The translations under genes were made by a program, and so were the position numbers. Below, piece after piece: positions 46,569 to 56,406 of a DNA stretch of 64,000 nt. The stretch spans positions 62,001 through 126,000 of the forward strand of contig NZ_PHNJ01000002.1 of assembly GCF_008122205.1 (NCBI RefSeq), read 5' to 3'. Under the pieces are notes generated by a model that worked only from the letters and a program-made list of their open reading frames with translations, made no database searches and had not been told where the DNA came from. Source of the DNA: Natronococcus pandeyae (GTDB lineage Archaea > Halobacteriota > Halobacteria > Halobacteriales > Natrialbaceae). Each line of letters opens with the position of its first letter. Position 1 is the first letter of the stretch.

Positions 46569-46915
46569 CTCGAAGACACCTCACTGCGTGACTGTAGCGT
46601 GTACTCTCGGGAGACGACTCGTGAGTTTCGCGGCCAGTCCTGGTTCGCCGACCGGTGATCGCAGATCGGATACACGCTTGACTAGATCATAGTCGGGGCG
46701 AGCCACCATTAACTATAGTTCCGCTAACGCGGCCGCGATTGGGTACTGATCGCGGATGGACGGGACAGCTCCGTAGAACGGGTCTACAGAGAGCAGCAGT
46801 CCTGTTCTGGACGGAGCTGGCCCGTCTAACACCTATATAAGGTAACCACTGAACGGCGGCTAACCCACTATCGTCTGCATAATAATACCGTTGCTGCCGG
46901 TATGCCGATCCAGCA
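46569..46915. other. Divergent promoter region of asparagine-synthetase-like and deacetylase genes
   Basis: CACCTATATAAGG (TATATAAGG at 46835-46843) is a strong TATA-type sequence about 75 bases before the ATG at 46916, and GCATAATAATACC at 46879-46889 lies 27-37 bases before it. No gene is seen in the 347 bases. Confidence 0.5.
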
Positions 46916-48262
46916 ATGACCAAACGACCGAATACCCGACGACGATTCCTCGCAGCGTCCGGTGCGACAGCGTTCGCGGCCATGGCCGGCTGTACGGACC
47001 GGGTGGATTCCGCAATTCCGAACGGCGACGACGGAGACGACGACTCGTCGAACGGAAACGAGTCCGACGGCGGCGGCGACAGCGACGATGACGAGTTCGA
47101 GTCGCCCGAACTCGCGGTCGAGACCGAGTACAACAGCCGAGAGGAGTTTAGGCAACCCGGCGAGCAACTCGACGACTTCGAAGACCTCGACGACTGGGAG
47201 GTAACCAGCGGATCGGGCGAACCCGATGAAGACGTCGTCTTCGACGGCGATCAGAGCCTCAAGCTCACTGCAGAGGACAACGAGAACATCGTCGTCGAAA
47301 AGCAGATCGAGACGACGGACATGAGCGATCTCGACCTCTCGATGGCCGTACGCACGTCGACACCCTCCAACATCGCCATCGACATCCGACTCACGGACAT
47401 CTACGGCGGCTACACCCACCACCAGCTCCGGTCGGTCACCTATCGCACCCCAGACATCGGCTGGTTCCGGACGTGCCCCGGCGTCTTCGAGGAGAGTTCG
47501 ATAGAACTCGAGCGGGACGTGGTCGAGGAGATCGAGATCATCATCCACAACACCGAGGACGCCGAGGTGTGGGTCGACGATCTACGCACCCACGAGAAGC
47601 CCGACAAGGGCTACGTCATGCTCAGCTGGGACGACGGTCTCGAGGACTTCTACGACGAGGCGTCGCCGCTGCACGACGAGTACGACGTCAACGCCGTGCA
47701 GGCCGCAGTTCGGCAGTGGACGCGAAATCAGCGCGAGGGCGTGATGTCGATCGACCAGCTCAAGGAGCGCCAGGAGGCGGGCGATCAGATCGTCGCCCAC
47801 GGGACTCACTCCGCGCTCGCGGACATGGACAAGGAAGACGTCGAGGACGCCCTCAGCCGCGACAAGAACTGGGCCGTCCAGAACGACCTCGAGGGCGGCC
47901 ACTACATCGTCTTCCCGCACAACAGCTACGACCAGGAGGTCCTAGACGTCGCCTCGAACTACTACTACGCCGGCGGTTTCAACCAGGCCGGGGACGTCAA
48001 CCTCACCGGCGTCCACGGCTTCGATCCGCTTGCGTTGCCCAGAACGATCGGTCACGACCTCGACATCGCGATGCGGTGTGTCGACCTGGCGGCGGAGCAC
48101 CGACAGTGTACGGTCCTGAACTTCCACGCGTTCGACCAGGACAACACGATGGACGAGGACGACTACGAAGAGCTGCTCCAGCACATCAACGACACCGACG
48201 ACGTCGAGGTCATCGACTTCGACGACCTCTGGAAGCTGCGTCGCGAAGGTCACGAGAACTGA
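46916..48262 (+). CDS. Tat lipoprotein with sugar-binding-like and polysaccharide deacetylase-like domains
   Basis: This 448-residue protein starts with a Tat lipoprotein signal (TRRRFLAASGATAFAAMAGC, Cys 26) and an Asp/Asn/Gly linker. Residues about 75-225 form a jelly-roll-like domain (LDDFEDLDDWEVTSGSGEPD, FDGDQSLKLTAEDN), similar to carbohydrate-binding modules. The NodB-type catalytic domain follows, with GYVMLSWDDGLEDFYDEA holding the Asp pair (about 239-240). The second motif reads VAHGTHSALADM, one residue shorter than the usual H-x-x-x-H, so metal binding may be altered. The last motif, VLNFHAFDQDN, keeps the His. It would remove acetyl groups from exported or S-layer-bound glycan if active. 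Confidence 0.83.
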   Translation: MTKRPNTRRRFLAASGATAFAAMAGCTDRVDSAIPNGDDGDDDSSNGNESDGGGDSDDDEFESPELAVETEYNSREEFRQPGEQLDDFEDLDDWEVTSGSGEPDEDVVFDGDQSLKLTAEDNENIVVEKQIETTDMSDLDLSMAVRTSTPSNIAIDIRLTDIYGGYTHHQLRSVTYRTPDIGWFRTCPGVFEESSIELERDVVEEIEIIIHNTEDAEVWVDDLRTHEKPDKGYVMLSWDDGLEDFYDEASPLHDEYDVNAVQAAVRQWTRNQREGVMSIDQLKERQEAGDQIVAHGTHSALADMDKEDVEDALSRDKNWAVQNDLEGGHYIVFPHNSYDQEVLDVASNYYYAGGFNQAGDVNLTGVHGFDPLALPRTIGHDLDIAMRCVDLAAEHRQCTVLNFHAFDQDNTMDEDDYEELLQHINDTDDVEVIDFDDLWKLRREGHEN

Positions 48263-48509
48263 CCGGCGCTTCGAAATCCCTACTCGAGCGGTTCACCGAC
48301 GACCGCACGACCGTCTGCGGCTCTGTTTCTTTCTTTCTTCGACCGACAGTGACTGCACGCCGCGAGCACCGAGCCCGTCGATCGGACGGACCGGGACGGT
48401 GTGATTTTCGCGGGACGGGTCGATACCTCCGTCGGCACTCGAGCCACAGAACAGTCACCAATCGGGGCCGCAAAAAAGACGCGACTGAGTCGAGACGTCC
48501 GGGCTCGAG

Positions 48510-49973
48510 TTACTCGGCCGAGAGCGTGATCTCGGTGACCGAGGTCCGGCCGCCCTCACTGGTGATACAGAGCGTAACCGTATGATCGCCATCAGCAGTC
48601 ACAGTTACGTCGATGGTCTCGCCGGTCTCCTCGAAGTATCCGTTGTTGTCGACGTCCCACTCGTAAGAGTCGATCTCGCCGCCCTCGATGGAAGAGGCAG
48701 CGGCATCGAGCGTGACGGTCTCCCCGCACTGGATCTGCCGCTCGTCGGCGTCCGAGGGGGTCGTCTCGATCGTGGCGGTCGGTCGTCCTGCTTCGTGGCC
48801 GTCGTCTTCAGGCTCTTCCTCGGGTTCGTCCGGTTCTTCTTCCTCAGGTTCTTCCTCGGGTTCGTCCGGTTCTTCTTCTTCCGGCTCTTCTTCCTCAGGT
48901 TCTTCCTCCTCAGGTTCTTCCTCCTCCGGCTCTTCCTCCTCAGGTTCTTCTTCCTCGTCCTCCTCCTCAGGTTCTTCTTCCTCGTCCTCCTCCTCAGGTT
49001 CTTTTTCTTCCGGCTCTTCTTCCTCGTCCTCCTCCTCCGGTTCTTCCGGCTCGTCCGGTTCTTCCGGCTCGTCCGGTTCTTCCGGCTCGTCCGGTTCTTC
49101 CGGCTCGTCCGGTTCTTCTTCCTCGTCCTCCTCAGGCTCTTCTGGCCCCTCGACAGGTCCTTCGGCCGGTTCTTCGGGAACACCGCTCGGGAACAGTTCG
49201 TCCGCGACGAGTTCACCGACGAGCCGCAGCTGCCAGTCGATCCGCGTCTCGAGGTCGGGTCCTTGAGAAAGCGTTTCGACGAGATGCGTTCGAGCACCTA
49301 GATCGAGCCAGGCCTTGTGAACGATCAGGTCGGTCGGGTTGGTGTCGGGACCGAGCGAGCCGGTCGTGAACTCCCACCCCGACGTCTCGACGTAGTTCTG
49401 GTTCACGTAGTCGGTCGCCTGCTGGGCCTCCTGCGTGGCCTGTCCGTCGCCGGAGTGGAAGATCGCCTGGCCGACACCGTCGACCGGGGAGCCCGCGTAG
49501 ATACCGGTCGACTCGTGGAGATCGATGATGACATCGGGATCGTAGTCGGTGATGACGCCCCAGATCGTCCGGGCGAGTTCCGTCCGTGGCTCCTCGCCGA
49601 CGGGAAACTGTCGGTTGAGGTCGTCGCCGTCGGGACCGGACCGTGTGCCCGCTTCGACGGCGGGAGCGTCCGCTTCGGGAACGACGACGAGCGTCCCGGC
49701 TTCGATCTCCCAGTCAGCGATTACGTCTGCGGCTTCGTATCCCGCAACTTCGTTGCCGTGAACGCCGCCAAATACGACGACCGTTCCGCCGTCAGCGCCC
49801 GCCGTCGTCTCGTAGACGGTCGTCTCGTACTCGGTCCCCTCCATAATTTCGAAGGAGTCCCGAGAGAGCGACGTCGACTCCTGCTGAGCGCCACTGAGAC
49901 CGACGAGCCCTGCGGCTGTACAGCTGGCTGCAGCGGTCAAAACCTTCCGTCGATGAGTCTTCAAACGCTCCAT
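48510..49973 (-). CDS. Exported M14/aspartoacylase-like protein with Glu-Pro repeats and PKD-like domain
   Basis: This 487-residue protein has a Tat-like signal (THRRKVLTAAASCTAAGLVG). Residues about 60-265 are a zinc carboxypeptidase/succinylglutamate desuccinylase-like domain: FGGVHGNEVAGYEAADVI (H72, E75), DGDDLNRQFPVGEEPRTELA and IIDLHESTGIY (H153), the three zinc ligands and the NR substrate site. A stalk of about 130 residues follows, made of EEPDEP, EEPEEDEE and EEEEPEEEEP repeats. The end is a PKD-like domain (IQCGETVTLDAAASSIEGGE, IDSYEWDVDNNGYFEE). It would cut an amide or peptide bond outside the cell. The ATG at 49973 puts the RR near position 9. Confidence 0.85.
   Translation of the reverse strand: MERLKTHRRKVLTAAASCTAAGLVGLSGAQQESTSLSRDSFEIMEGTEYETTVYETTAGADGGTVVVFGGVHGNEVAGYEAADVIADWEIEAGTLVVVPEADAPAVEAGTRSGPDGDDLNRQFPVGEEPRTELARTIWGVITDYDPDVIIDLHESTGIYAGSPVDGVGQAIFHSGDGQATQEAQQATDYVNQNYVETSGWEFTTGSLGPDTNPTDLIVHKAWLDLGARTHLVETLSQGPDLETRIDWQLRLVGELVADELFPSGVPEEPAEGPVEGPEEPEEDEEEEPDEPEEPDEPEEPDEPEEPDEPEEPEEEDEEEEPEEKEPEEEDEEEEPEEEDEEEEPEEEEPEEEEPEEEEPEEEEPEEEEPDEPEEEPEEEEPDEPEEEPEDDGHEAGRPTATIETTPSDADERQIQCGETVTLDAAASSIEGGEIDSYEWDVDNNGYFEETGETIDVTVTADGDHTVTLCITSEGGRTSVTEITLSAE
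49041..49112. repeat. 18-base tandem repeat, four copies, in the stalk of the M14-like gene
   Basis: The unit TTCTTCCGGCTCGTCCGG is repeated exactly at 49041, 49059, 49077 and 49095. It encodes the repeat PDEPEE in the minus-strand gene. The flanking stalk (48810-49150) has further imperfect 15-18 base repeats. Confidence 0.92.
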
Positions 49974-50165
49974 TACAACCCCCACGTGATGTGTAGGGTG
50001 CTTTACTATAGCTCCATTAGCAAATCACCCCCGTCGTTTGTGAAACGAAACCGTTCACTGTAAGGCACCGAGACCGTTCAGAATCGTTACGGACCGAAAA
50101 CTGAACGGTCGTTATCGCGGAACGTTGTCGTCGATCAGTCGAAGGACTCCCTCGCTGGCCTGGGT

Positions 50166-51140
50166 TCAGGAGCGAAGCGCTATCAGACTGCCGACCGCGA
50201 CGGCGACGAGCGCGATACCGGCGATCAACACCGGAGTGGGACGGCGACGGACACCCGAACCGGCCGCCCAGAGGACACCTGGAACGTGACGCGGTTCGGG
50301 CGCCGCCCGGAAGAGGTGCAAGCTGCCACGGAGCAATCGTCCCTCGGTGAAGTAGGTCTTCGCGAGAACGAGATCGTGACTCGAGCGGATCTGATAGCCG
50401 TCCTCCTCGAACCGGGTGACCTCGTCGTCGTACAGCGAGAGGTACTGTTCGTCGGCCTGCCTGATCGTATCGGCCGGCGGCGTGCCGGTTTCTTCGCGAA
50501 CGACCAGCGGCTCGTCGACGTACGCGAGTTTGCCGACGTCGAGGATGCGCAGGACGAACTCGGGATCCTGGAAGCGGTCGAGCGTCTCGTCGAAGCCACC
50601 GACCTCACGGGCGACGTCGGTGCGGACGAGTAGCGTCGAGCCGGCCCCCGTGTGGACGTTGTCCGCGAGGATCTCGCCGATTAGCTCCTCACCACCCTCC
50701 ATCTGCGCCTGATCGTCGGCGCGAGAGAGCACGCTGGCGGCCAGCCCACGCAGTCGATCGACTGGGCTGGTGAGTTCGAACGTGAAGTCACAGTAAGCGG
50801 CGACCCACTCCGACGAACGCTTTTCGAGCACGTCGAGCTGGGCCTCGAGTTTCTCTGCGCGCCACTCGTCGTCCGAGTCGAGGAAGGCGACGTACTTGCC
50901 CCGGGCGTGTTCGATCCCGGTGTTTCGTGCAACGTTCGCCCCCTGATTGGTCTCGTGATAGATCGGGCGCACCCGCTCGTCGTCGTAGGACTCGAGTACG
51001 TCTTCGGTGTCGTCGGTCGAGCCGTCGTCGACGACGACGACCTCGACGGTATCGACGGTCTGGGCGAGCACGCTGTCGATCGCTCGAGAGACCGTCTCCT
51101 CCCGGTTGTAGGTCGGGATAATAACGCTGACCAGTGCCAT
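50166..51140 (-). CDS. Family 2 glycosyltransferase with C-terminal helix
   Basis: This 324-residue enzyme starts MALVSVIIPTYNREETVSRA with the GT-A fold. It has VEVVVVDDGSTDDTEDVLES, the metal-binding KYVAFLDSDDEWRAEKLEAQ, and the acceptor-side block VGGFDETLDRFQDPEFVLRI in which ED/QD acts as base region. The C-terminus has one membrane helix (PVLIAGIALVAVAVGSLIAL). It differs from the DPM-like GT2 at 36002 and resembles transferases that extend lipid-linked glycans. I chose the ATG at 51140 over one seven codons upstream. It is on the same strand as the flippase, 545 bases downstream. Confidence 0.9.
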   Translation of the reverse strand: MALVSVIIPTYNREETVSRAIDSVLAQTVDTVEVVVVDDGSTDDTEDVLESYDDERVRPIYHETNQGANVARNTGIEHARGKYVAFLDSDDEWRAEKLEAQLDVLEKRSSEWVAAYCDFTFELTSPVDRLRGLAASVLSRADDQAQMEGGEELIGEILADNVHTGAGSTLLVRTDVAREVGGFDETLDRFQDPEFVLRILDVGKLAYVDEPLVVREETGTPPADTIRQADEQYLSLYDDEVTRFEEDGYQIRSSHDLVLAKTYFTEGRLLRGSLHLFRAAPEPRHVPGVLWAAGSGVRRRPTPVLIAGIALVAVAVGSLIALRS

Positions 51141-51685
51141 TTCACTCGACTTGGATCGCACGGCGTTTTATTATCGATGGGCTAAACGGCGCTGTCGCCC
51201 GAAGTGGGCGAGCGAATCCGACAGCGGCTCCCACGACTCGGGACAGCACTTGTTTCAGCCGGCACCGAGTGGGTGGCTCCTTCGGGTTCGAACCGGGAGG
51301 ACGTCGACTTCACGAGTTACCGGCTTCGAGAACGGAACACGAGAGTTCGCCACCCACGAAACGTGCTCGGAACTGAGACGGCGGATCCGCACGACCCCGA
51401 CGTCTTGTCGAGACGCGATATCGCGGGCACAGTCCGGTCCGTCGACCTCGACGACCGAACAGCGCTACGCAGTACAGTTCGGGTACGGTGCCGACTGGAG
51501 GATGGACGGGGAAGCGTTCCGTGATCTGTTCGCCGTCGCCGTCGGCGAGCGGGACGTTCCGTGATCTGTGGCGGATCGTTCCGGCGGTGAGTCGATGCGA
51601 AGTCGATCGTCACGTCTCACGAGCTCGGAACGATCGAACGCGGCCCAGTCAGAGCGTCGTTCGCGAGTGTGCCGTTCGACCGCGG
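51141..51685. other. Spacer between flippase and GT2 genes
   Basis: No gene or RNA is supported in these 545 bases. A 15-base direct repeat CGTTCCGTGATCTGT occurs near 51515 and 51556. A GGGTTCGAACC sequence near 51287 looks like a tRNA T-loop, but the stem does not pair. The open frames are basic and unlike local proteins. Confidence 0.5.
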
Positions 51686-53344
51686 CTATCCGAACACCGG
51701 AGTGCCGCCCTCCGTTCCGAACAGGGCGATCAGCAGTCCGGACAGCAGGAACGTCACACCCGTCAGGAACAGCATACTCTGGACCCATCCCGCGATGGTC
51801 AGATCGGCGTGAACGCCCTCGAGTCGCTCCTGGGCGAACGCCGCTCGCGAACCGATCGGCTCAGGGAACTCTGCGAGAACCTCGAACGGTTCGGCAGGTG
51901 TGATCGCGCCGGTCAGCACGGCAAACGTCAGGTAGATCGCGAGGCCAGTTGGCGGAACGATCACCAGCGCCAGCCACTCGTTCGTGATGACGGCCGCGAG
52001 CGCGAAGATCGGAATCGCAGCGAGCGCGGTCGTCGCGACGATCCGGCTGAACCGTGCGTCGGCAAGCGGATCGAAGCCGACGTGTCGGGCAGACACGCAG
52101 TGGAAGGCGAACATCCCTCCGTAGCCGACACTGGTCGCGACGGCTGCACCGTGCATCCCGTACCGCGGGATCAACAGGAAGTTGAGCACGACGTTGATCG
52201 TCGCCGCGACGCCGGTCGCCGCGACCGGATACCGGAGGGTCCCCTCGCCCTGCGAGACGGCCAGGATCGGCCGTGCGAGCGCGAATCCGAGTGCACCGGG
52301 GAGCAACAGCAACAACGGCTCGATCGCCGGCGTCGCGTCCGGACCGAAGTAGATCGGGACGGCGATATCCGCCAGCGCTGCGAGTCCGACGGCCATGATG
52401 GCCGTCAGGAGAAACGTATACCGCGTCGTCTTCGAGGCGAGCGAGGTGATCTGCTTGGTGCGGTTTCTGGACCACAGCTCGGAGGTCGAGTGGACGTACA
52501 CGGTCTGCAGCGCCAGCGGAACGAACCAGAGGAACTCCGCGAGGGTGAGCGCCGCCCTGTAGTTCCCGACGTCGGCACTCTCCCGGAAGTGCTGGAGCAT
52601 GACGACGTCGATGTGATAGAGCGAGGTGAGCAGGAACAGGAGAACGATACTCATCGAGTTGAACGTCAGCATCTTCTTTCGGGGGAAATTACTCGGCGGC
52701 GTCCGGAACACGTTCGAGAGTGGCACCCGTTGGTGGATCAGCATCAGGCCGATCACCCCGACGGCGATGCTGGCCACGGCGTGGCCGGCGAGCGCGCCAG
52801 TGACGCCGAAGTCGAGATAGACGAGGGGGATAGCGACGACCACGAACGCGACTTTGTCGAGGATGTTGAGCGGTTCGGAGTACCGCTCGAGGCCGAAGCC
52901 CATGAGCGTCTTGCGCGAGTACGTCTGGAACTGGACGGAGACGACGAGCAGCGCTAGCCCGTAGAAGTAGGGCGTGTACTCCGCTCCGAAAAGCCGGGTG
53001 ACGAGCCCGCTCTGAGAGGAGAGGATCATCAGAAACGCGCCCGTGAGCGAGAACAGCAGCGCCAGCCGGAAGTAGTAGCCGACCACGTACGGTTCCCAGT
53101 CCTGCATGGACCGCTCCTCCGCGAGGAACTTGCGGACGCCGTCGGCGATCCCCGAACTGACGAAAATCATGTAGATGGCGAACACCGACATGAGGAACGA
53201 GTAGTCCCCGAACCCCGCGGGCTCGAGGAGTCGGAAGAGGATGGGTGTCGAGAGGATGCCGACTATCAGAATGACGATCTTGGCGCTGACGACGGAGAGA
53301 ACACCGCTGGAGAGACTTCGGTTCACCGTAACCTCCGGGAGCAA
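51686..53344 (-). CDS. Polysaccharide flippase (Wzx/AglR-like, MATE superfamily)
   Basis: This 552-residue protein has about 14 transmembrane helices. The start has the flippase pattern SVVSAKIVILIVGILSTPIL, RLLEPAGFGDYSFLMSVFAI, and later helices such as LPGALGFALARPILAVSQGE and YPVAATGVAATINVVLNFLL, with IPRYGMHGAAVATSVGYG marking the Wzx-type core. It would move a lipid-linked oligosaccharide across the cell membrane for attachment or polymerisation outside, completing the pathway built by the glycosyltransferases in the window. No oligosaccharyltransferase (AglB) gene is present here. Confidence 0.92.
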   Translation of the reverse strand: MLPEVTVNRSLSSGVLSVVSAKIVILIVGILSTPILFRLLEPAGFGDYSFLMSVFAIYMIFVSSGIADGVRKFLAEERSMQDWEPYVVGYYFRLALLFSLTGAFLMILSSQSGLVTRLFGAEYTPYFYGLALLVVSVQFQTYSRKTLMGFGLERYSEPLNILDKVAFVVVAIPLVYLDFGVTGALAGHAVASIAVGVIGLMLIHQRVPLSNVFRTPPSNFPRKKMLTFNSMSIVLLFLLTSLYHIDVVMLQHFRESADVGNYRAALTLAEFLWFVPLALQTVYVHSTSELWSRNRTKQITSLASKTTRYTFLLTAIMAVGLAALADIAVPIYFGPDATPAIEPLLLLLPGALGFALARPILAVSQGEGTLRYPVAATGVAATINVVLNFLLIPRYGMHGAAVATSVGYGGMFAFHCVSARHVGFDPLADARFSRIVATTALAAIPIFALAAVITNEWLALVIVPPTGLAIYLTFAVLTGAITPAEPFEVLAEFPEPIGSRAAFAQERLEGVHADLTIAGWVQSMLFLTGVTFLLSGLLIALFGTEGGTPVFG

Positions 53345-53612
53345 CGGCGTCCGGTGGCTCCCATCACCGACGTTCGCTGAACTATCGGTACTTGAACGAT
53401 ATCCACAGTATCTGGGACTCTGGCTTGGAGGGGCCTTATTATAACCGTATTAAGTGCCGGACGAAGAACGAGATGCGGACGGCGGCCGTTTCGATTCGGG
53501 ATAGAGAGAGCCACGAATGCTCATCCGCTGACAGCAGCAACGGCCGGCGAACGGCTCGATGCAGTTCTTAACGGGGCGATAAATAGGAGTCTGGAAATGT
53601 GAGTGAAAATCG

Positions 53613-54719
53613 ATGAACGAGAAAGCGACTCGACGGGCTCTCCTCGGCACCGTCGGTGCCGGTACGCTCGCAGCGACCGCCGGCTGTCTCGATGCACTGA
53701 ACGACGAGAACGGCGACGACGAAGCGAACGGTGGGGACGACGAGAACGGCGGGAACGGCGACACGGACGATGACGGGCAATCTGACCAGGCCAACGAGTC
53801 CGAGGATCCGGATGACGAGGCCGACGAGATCCCCGACATCGATGGCGGCGCCGTCGTCTTCACGTACGACGACGGGCCGATGGAAGACTACCAGCAAGCG
53901 TTCCCCGTCCACCAGGAGTTCGACGCGCCCGCGAGTACGGGTATCGTGACGGAGTGGGTCGGCCGCGAGGACTTCCAGGACACCGACTGGATGGATATCG
54001 AGTACATCGAGGAACTCGAGGAAGCCGGCTGGGAAATCATGTCACACACGACTGCTCACACCGCGCTGGGGTCGTTCGAACTCGTCGAAGACGTCGATCC
54101 GGACGACAGTCGAGTCTATCCCGAACAGCGAAATCACGGGTTCCACGGCGGCTACGAGATCGAGGTCACCGACGGGGAGAACTCGGTTCGGCGGCAGCTG
54201 GTCGATTCCGGCGAGGACGACGTCGGAATCTACCTTGAGTTCGACGAACCGATCGGCGAGTCCTTCGCGGCCGGCGAGACGGTCGAGCGATACCCCGAGG
54301 ACCTCATGCACGAGTTCCTCGGCGGTTCCAAGGACCGACTCGAGCAGTGGGGCTTCGAGGTCGACACGCTCCTCGCGCCGTACGACGTCTGCGACGAGTG
54401 GACGATCGAGATCGCCAGCGAGTACTACGACGGGATCGCGAACGTACACCTCGACACGATGGTGAACGATCTCGACTCGTTCGACCCGTTCGATACGCAC
54501 CGGGACTACTTTATCGAGTTCACCGGCCCCGAGGCCGTCCAGGCGCAACTCGACGAGGTCGCCAACCAGGAGGCGCTCGGCATCGTGGGCGCGCACACGT
54601 TCAAAGAGGAAGTGACCGAGGAAGGTATTAGAGAGACCCTCGAGTGGGTCGAAGAACGAGATCTCGAGGTCGTGACGCTCCGCGACGCCATCAGAGCGGC
54701 GGCCGGCGATTCGGCCTAA
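53613..54719 (+). CDS. Tat lipoprotein polysaccharide deacetylase
   Basis: This 368-residue protein has a lipoprotein signal (ATRRALLGTVGAGTLAATAGC, Cys 25) and a long Asp/Asn/Gly linker (residues 30-75). The NodB (CE4) domain starts with AVVFTYDDGPMEDYQQAFPV (D86, D87), followed by the metal motif EIMSHTTAHTALGSF with the normal H-x-x-x-H (H145, H149), and closing motifs LAPYDVCDEW and IVGAHTFKEEV. An insertion of about 60 residues (EQRNHGFHGGYEIEVTDGEN) splits the domain. Its metal site is complete, unlike that of the related protein at 46916. It should remove N- or O-acetyl groups from exported glycan. Confidence 0.9.
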   Translation: MNEKATRRALLGTVGAGTLAATAGCLDALNDENGDDEANGGDDENGGNGDTDDDGQSDQANESEDPDDEADEIPDIDGGAVVFTYDDGPMEDYQQAFPVHQEFDAPASTGIVTEWVGREDFQDTDWMDIEYIEELEEAGWEIMSHTTAHTALGSFELVEDVDPDDSRVYPEQRNHGFHGGYEIEVTDGENSVRRQLVDSGEDDVGIYLEFDEPIGESFAAGETVERYPEDLMHEFLGGSKDRLEQWGFEVDTLLAPYDVCDEWTIEIASEYYDGIANVHLDTMVNDLDSFDPFDTHRDYFIEFTGPEAVQAQLDEVANQEALGIVGAHTFKEEVTEEGIRETLEWVEERDLEVVTLRDAIRAAAGDSA

Positions 54720-54762
54720 CCGCTTCAGAGGCCGAAAACCGGCAGGAGAGAGTGTGAGAACG

Positions 54763-56406
54763 TTAGTGCGACTCGTACGTGTTGTTCCAGGTCACGGTTC
54801 CGCTGGCGCCGTGATCGCGGTACCCGTTGACGATTCGGTTCACTCGGAACGCAGCGTTCGTCACGTCCGGATAGAGTTGAATCGCCTCTCGCCCGTGGTC
54901 GTACGACTCGAGATCCGCGTTTCGGACATGGTTGTCCGACCCCTGATCGACGTACGGGTGGAAACTCGCCCGAAACGTTCCCTGGTAGACGGTCGTGTCG
55001 CTTCCGGAGACGACGAGTCCGTTCCGGTCTACGCCGTTGCGACCGGGCTGGTCGACGTCGATGTACTGGAACCGACAGTTGTCCCGTCCACACCGGATGC
55101 CGTCGCGGAAGCCGTGTTTGTCGCCGGCACTACCCGAAACCGAGAGCTCCGACGCGAGAACCCGGTCGCGCTTGTCGCCCTCCCGGATCCAGAGGGGATA
55201 GCCGCCGGCCGCCTCGTGAACGACGTCAGTTCTGTGAATTTCTGTCTCGCCTGCCTCCGGCGAGACGACGATACCGTGGTTGACGCGGTCACCGGAGATC
55301 TCGATCGACGTATCTTCGATCGTCGAACTCTTACAGGAGTTCATCACCGACACCGCGTGGCTCGTCGGCTGTGGCGAGGTGATCGTGATGTCGGCCCCGG
55401 AAATGAGAAGATCGTCGCCGCTCTCGATGCGGACGCCGCGCTGTGACCGGTCGTGTGGCCCCGTCTCGTCGATCACGACGGTCGGATCTCTGATTTCGCT
55501 CCCCTGACCGCCGACACGGACGTTTGCGCCGTTGCTGTTCTTGAAGACGCCGCCGTCGACGACGTACGTCCCGTCTTCGTTCGTCGCGTACAACCCGTTG
55601 TCCGGAAAGCCGCCGAGTTCGCAGTCTTTGAACTCGAGGTGACCGACGTTCGTGTTCGCCTCGATTCCGATCGGTCCTCGCCAAATGTTCCCCGCGTTCG
55701 GTGTCTCGTCGGCGTGAACGCCGCCATCAGGTGCGCGGAACCGTTCGACGACACCGCGACCGTTTGGATCGGTGATGGTGAACATACCGGGACCCCACGT
55801 CCCGCTATCGTGTTCACCGCGAATGTTGATATCTTCAACCTTCAGGTCATCGGAGACGTTTGCCTCGATTACCCGAATACCCGTGTTCGAGGCGGTCTGA
55901 TCGATATCGAAGCCGCGGAATCGAAGCCGACCGCCTGGACTGTACGAGACGCCGAGACGGAACAGTCGGTACTGGGGGCCGTCGAAGTTGTAGTAGTTCG
56001 CTGGAACCAGCGTCGCGTCGTGCCCGAAGAATCCGATGTTGTCGAATCCGGTAAACCGGAACTGGCTGTCCATATAGTACCGTCCTTCCGGAAACTTGAA
56101 CGCGGTGTTGTCGGCTCTGAGGTCCTCGAGGACGGGTGTGATCGACTCCCCGCCGGTCCTGTCGGCGCCGGCGTCGACGACGTTGACGACGTTATCGTAC
56201 CCCTCGTGAAACGCCGCACCGGACATACTCGCCGCGGAGAGCAGTCCTACCGTCGATGCGCCGGCGATCGCCGTACCCCGAAGAAGCGATCGTCGGCTTC
56301 GACCGTTCTTCGCGTCGGCCCCAGTCGACGCGGGATCTGTTGTTTGGTCGCTCGGCTGACAGTCTCCTGATGATACCTGTTTGTTATGATTACTTCCATT
56401 CTCCAT
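54763..56406 (-). CDS. Tat-exported right-handed parallel beta-helix protein
   Basis: This 547-residue protein has a long polar start and then a Tat signal (SRRSLLRGTAIAGASTVGLL, about residues 37-56). The mature part begins with the pectate-lyase-like cap VNVVDAGADRTGGESITPVL, continues DNTAFKFPEGRYYMD and then shows many beta-helix rungs: LKVEDINIRG, VGHLEFKDCELGGFPDNGLY, DLLISGADITIT, STIEDTSIEISGDRVNHGIV, NGLVVSGSDTTVYQG. The fold is that of enzymes acting on acidic polysaccharides, such as lyases and epimerases, or of surface binders. I cannot see a defined catalytic set. Its convergent neighbour is the deacetylase, which fits action on the same glycan. Confidence 0.88.
   Translation of the reverse strand: MENGSNHNKQVSSGDCQPSDQTTDPASTGADAKNGRSRRSLLRGTAIAGASTVGLLSAASMSGAAFHEGYDNVVNVVDAGADRTGGESITPVLEDLRADNTAFKFPEGRYYMDSQFRFTGFDNIGFFGHDATLVPANYYNFDGPQYRLFRLGVSYSPGGRLRFRGFDIDQTASNTGIRVIEANVSDDLKVEDINIRGEHDSGTWGPGMFTITDPNGRGVVERFRAPDGGVHADETPNAGNIWRGPIGIEANTNVGHLEFKDCELGGFPDNGLYATNEDGTYVVDGGVFKNSNGANVRVGGQGSEIRDPTVVIDETGPHDRSQRGVRIESGDDLLISGADITITSPQPTSHAVSVMNSCKSSTIEDTSIEISGDRVNHGIVVSPEAGETEIHRTDVVHEAAGGYPLWIREGDKRDRVLASELSVSGSAGDKHGFRDGIRCGRDNCRFQYIDVDQPGRNGVDRNGLVVSGSDTTVYQGTFRASFHPYVDQGSDNHVRNADLESYDHGREAIQLYPDVTNAAFRVNRIVNGYRDHGASGTVTWNNTYESH

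Noticed and set aside
49041-49112. CRISPR-like regular repeats
   Set aside because: Repeats are adjacent without spacers and encode an in-frame protein stalk.
51270-51330. tRNA-like T-loop GGGTTCGAACC
   Set aside because: The flanking five-base stem does not pair and no anticodon arm or acceptor stem fits.
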